Assembly: GCA_030618505.1 (NCBI GenBank)
Contig: JAUXDF010000187.1
Span: 1-6,582, forward strand
Reading direction: 5' to 3'
Origin: Spongiibacteraceae bacterium
GTDB lineage: Bacteria; Pseudomonadota; Gammaproteobacteria; Pseudomonadales; PIVM01
Length of the DNA: 6,582 bases
Shown: in pieces, positions 5,363-6,582 of the stretch
Numbering within the stretch: position 1 is the first letter of the stretch
Layout of the letters: the number at the start of each line of letters is the position of its first letter
Position numbers and translations under genes: made by a program
The notes under the pieces: generated by a model
What the model saw: the letters and a program-made list of their open reading frames with translations, nothing else
Told to the model about the DNA's origin: nothing
Database searches by the model: none

Positions 5363-6502
5363 ATGACTAGTTCTTTTTCTCAACATACTGCTTTTATGGC
5401 GCGGGCTATCCAGCTGGCGGCCCGAGGCCTTTACACTTGCTCGCCTAATCCGCGGGTTGGTTGTGTGCTGGTAAAATCCGGGCAGATAATTGCCCAGGGC
5501 TGGCACCAAAAAGCCGGCGAAAAACACGCTGAGGTGAATGCCTTGGCTGATGCTCTCAGTGGTGGTTTTGGTGACGATATTAAAGGCGCTACCGCCTACG
5601 TAACCCTGGAGCCTTGCAGTCATCATGGCCGGACGCCGCCCTGCTGTAATGCCTTGATCAAGGCCGAAGTTGCCGAGGTGGTGATCGCCATGCAGGATCC
5701 TAATCCGCTGGTTGCTGGCGAGGGAATAAAACGGTTACAAGCGGCGGGAATCAAAGTCGTTTGTGGTGTGCTGGAGCAGGAGGCCCGTGCTTTAAATTCC
5801 GGCTTTATTAAGCGTATGGAGCAGGGAATGCCGCTGCTGCGTTGCAAAATGGCGATGAGCCTGGATGGCCGTACCGCGATGGCCTCAGGGGAAAGTCAGT
5901 GGATTACCGGCAGTGCTGCAAGAAAAGAAGTGCAGCGGCTCAGGGCACAAAGTTGCGCTATCATTACCGGCATTGACTCGGTATTACTGGACGACTCGTC
6001 ATTAACGGTGCGGGCGCAGGAGCTGGATTTACCCGAAGCGGAGTTGATTGCCCAGCGTCAGCCCCTGCGGGTGGTGGTGGATTCAGCTCTGCGTATACCT
6101 TTGTCGGCTAAAATTTTAAAGCAATCCGGACGTACTTTGTTGGTGACGGCCAACCAAAACGAAAATCTACAGCGGGTTATTTCCCAGCGAGGCGTTGAAG
6201 TACTTTGTCTGCCCGGGAAAGATAAGCGTGTTGATCTTCAGGCACTGATGAAATATTTAGCCGAGCAGCAATGTAATGAAGTGCTGCTGGAGGCGGGCGC
6301 AAGGCTGGCCGGCAGTGCCTTACAAGCACAATTGATTGATGAACTGCGCATTTATATGGCGCCGCTTTTGATGGGCAGTGAAGCGCGGCCGCTATTTGAT
6401 TTGCCTCTGCAGACGATGGCTGACAAGATGACGCTGAAAATTCAACAAATACGCGCAGTTGGCGACGACTGGTGCATAGACGCTTTGCCTCAATATCATT
6501 GA
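5363..6502 (+). CDS. ribD: Bifunctional riboflavin deaminase/reductase RibD
   Basis: RibD performs two consecutive steps of riboflavin synthesis: deamination of 2,5-diamino-6-ribosylamino-4(3H)-pyrimidinone 5'-phosphate, then NADPH-dependent reduction of the ribosyl side chain. The 379-aa protein has an N-terminal deaminase domain (about 5-150). This contains HAEVNAL with zinc ligand H55 and catalytic E57, and PCSHHGRTPPC with zinc ligands C85 and C94. The C-terminal reductase domain (about 155-376) shows KMAMSLDGRTAMASGESQWI, LRVVVDSALRIP, EAGARLAG and a final DELRIYMAPLLMG. Length is close to the E. coli protein (367). The ribosome binding site is weak, which suits a downstream operon gene. 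ATG 5363 fits the short extension before MARA in relatives; ATG 5396 is an in-frame alternative but would truncate it. Downstream riboflavin genes probably lie beyond the window. Confidence 0.97.
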   Translation: MTSSFSQHTAFMARAIQLAARGLYTCSPNPRVGCVLVKSGQIIAQGWHQKAGEKHAEVNALADALSGGFGDDIKGATAYVTLEPCSHHGRTPPCCNALIKAEVAEVVIAMQDPNPLVAGEGIKRLQAAGIKVVCGVLEQEARALNSGFIKRMEQGMPLLRCKMAMSLDGRTAMASGESQWITGSAARKEVQRLRAQSCAIITGIDSVLLDDSSLTVRAQELDLPEAELIAQRQPLRVVVDSALRIPLSAKILKQSGRTLLVTANQNENLQRVISQRGVEVLCLPGKDKRVDLQALMKYLAEQQCNEVLLEAGARLAGSALQAQLIDELRIYMAPLLMGSEARPLFDLPLQTMADKMTLKIQQIRAVGDDWCIDALPQYH

Positions 6503-6510
6503 ATAGGTAG

Positions 6511-6527
6511 GGTGCGGTTCCCGCACC
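6511..6527. other. Strong short hairpin after ribD
   Basis: GGTGCGG (6511-6517) and CCCGCACC (6520-6527) form a perfect 7-bp stem with a three-base loop, eight bases after the ribD stop. It is followed by ATTAAGCG rather than a U run, so it is not a standard intrinsic terminator. It may be an mRNA-stabilising or attenuating structure. Confidence 0.5.
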
Positions 6528-6569
6528 ATTAAGCGCCGATGCTTGTAGTTTAAGTGCTTGGCATCAGGT

Positions 6570-6582
6570 TCTTTGGTGCGGG
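6570..6582 (+). promoter_or_regulatory. Possible 5' edge of an FMN riboswitch, cut by the window end
   Basis: TCTTTGGTGCGGG resembles the opening of FMN riboswitches (TCTTCGGGGCAGG in B. subtilis, from memory) at 10 of 13 positions. The location, directly after ribD and before the expected riboflavin synthase gene, is suitable. The diagnostic parts lie beyond the window, and the same bases also pair perfectly with 6520-6527, so this is only a suggestion. Confidence 0.18.

Overview
The window looks like a chromosomal segment of a gammaproteobacterium with moderate GC. GlyA, NrdR and RibD all read as typical gammaproteobacterial proteins, and the order glyA-nrdR-ribD is one known from that class, where riboflavin genes and nusB usually follow. 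I cannot name a genus; a marine or environmental lineage is a guess. All four confident genes are on the + strand.

Layout. Positions 1-240 hold two adjacent palindromic repeat elements (A and B) that share the same terminal inverted repeats but have different cores. Positions 241-455 hold a very short ORF with an excellent ribosome binding site and a TATAAT box. Positions 456-2972 encode an 838-aa soluble PAS-PAS-PAS-GGDEF-EAL cyclic-di-GMP protein. Positions 3113-3268 hold a second, complete A element in the same orientation, 94% identical to the first over 120 bases, so the c-di-GMP gene lies between direct copies of the element. Then come glyA (3379-4638), a probable small non-autonomous mobile element (4707-4849), nrdR (4862-5335) and ribD (5363-6502). 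The window ends in an intergenic region with a strong hairpin and possibly the first bases of an FMN riboswitch.

Function. GlyA makes glycine and one-carbon folate units. NrdR represses ribonucleotide reductase genes. RibD carries out the second and third steps of riboflavin synthesis from GTP. These are housekeeping genes and nrdR-ribD, 27 bases apart, are probably one transcript. The PAS/GGDEF/EAL gene is a signalling gene with no evident functional link to them and looks like an accessory insertion beside a conserved cluster.

The most interesting content is not in the genes but in the repeats. A and B share a bracket around unrelated cores. The 8-mer CTAGTTAG recurs at element borders. 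One base pair of the A stem has changed on both sides between copies. A third element upstream of nrdR is bounded by 7-base direct repeats, and the right-hand repeat contains nrdR's Shine-Dalgarno sequence. I saw no CRISPR array, tRNA, rRNA, transposase gene or defence system.
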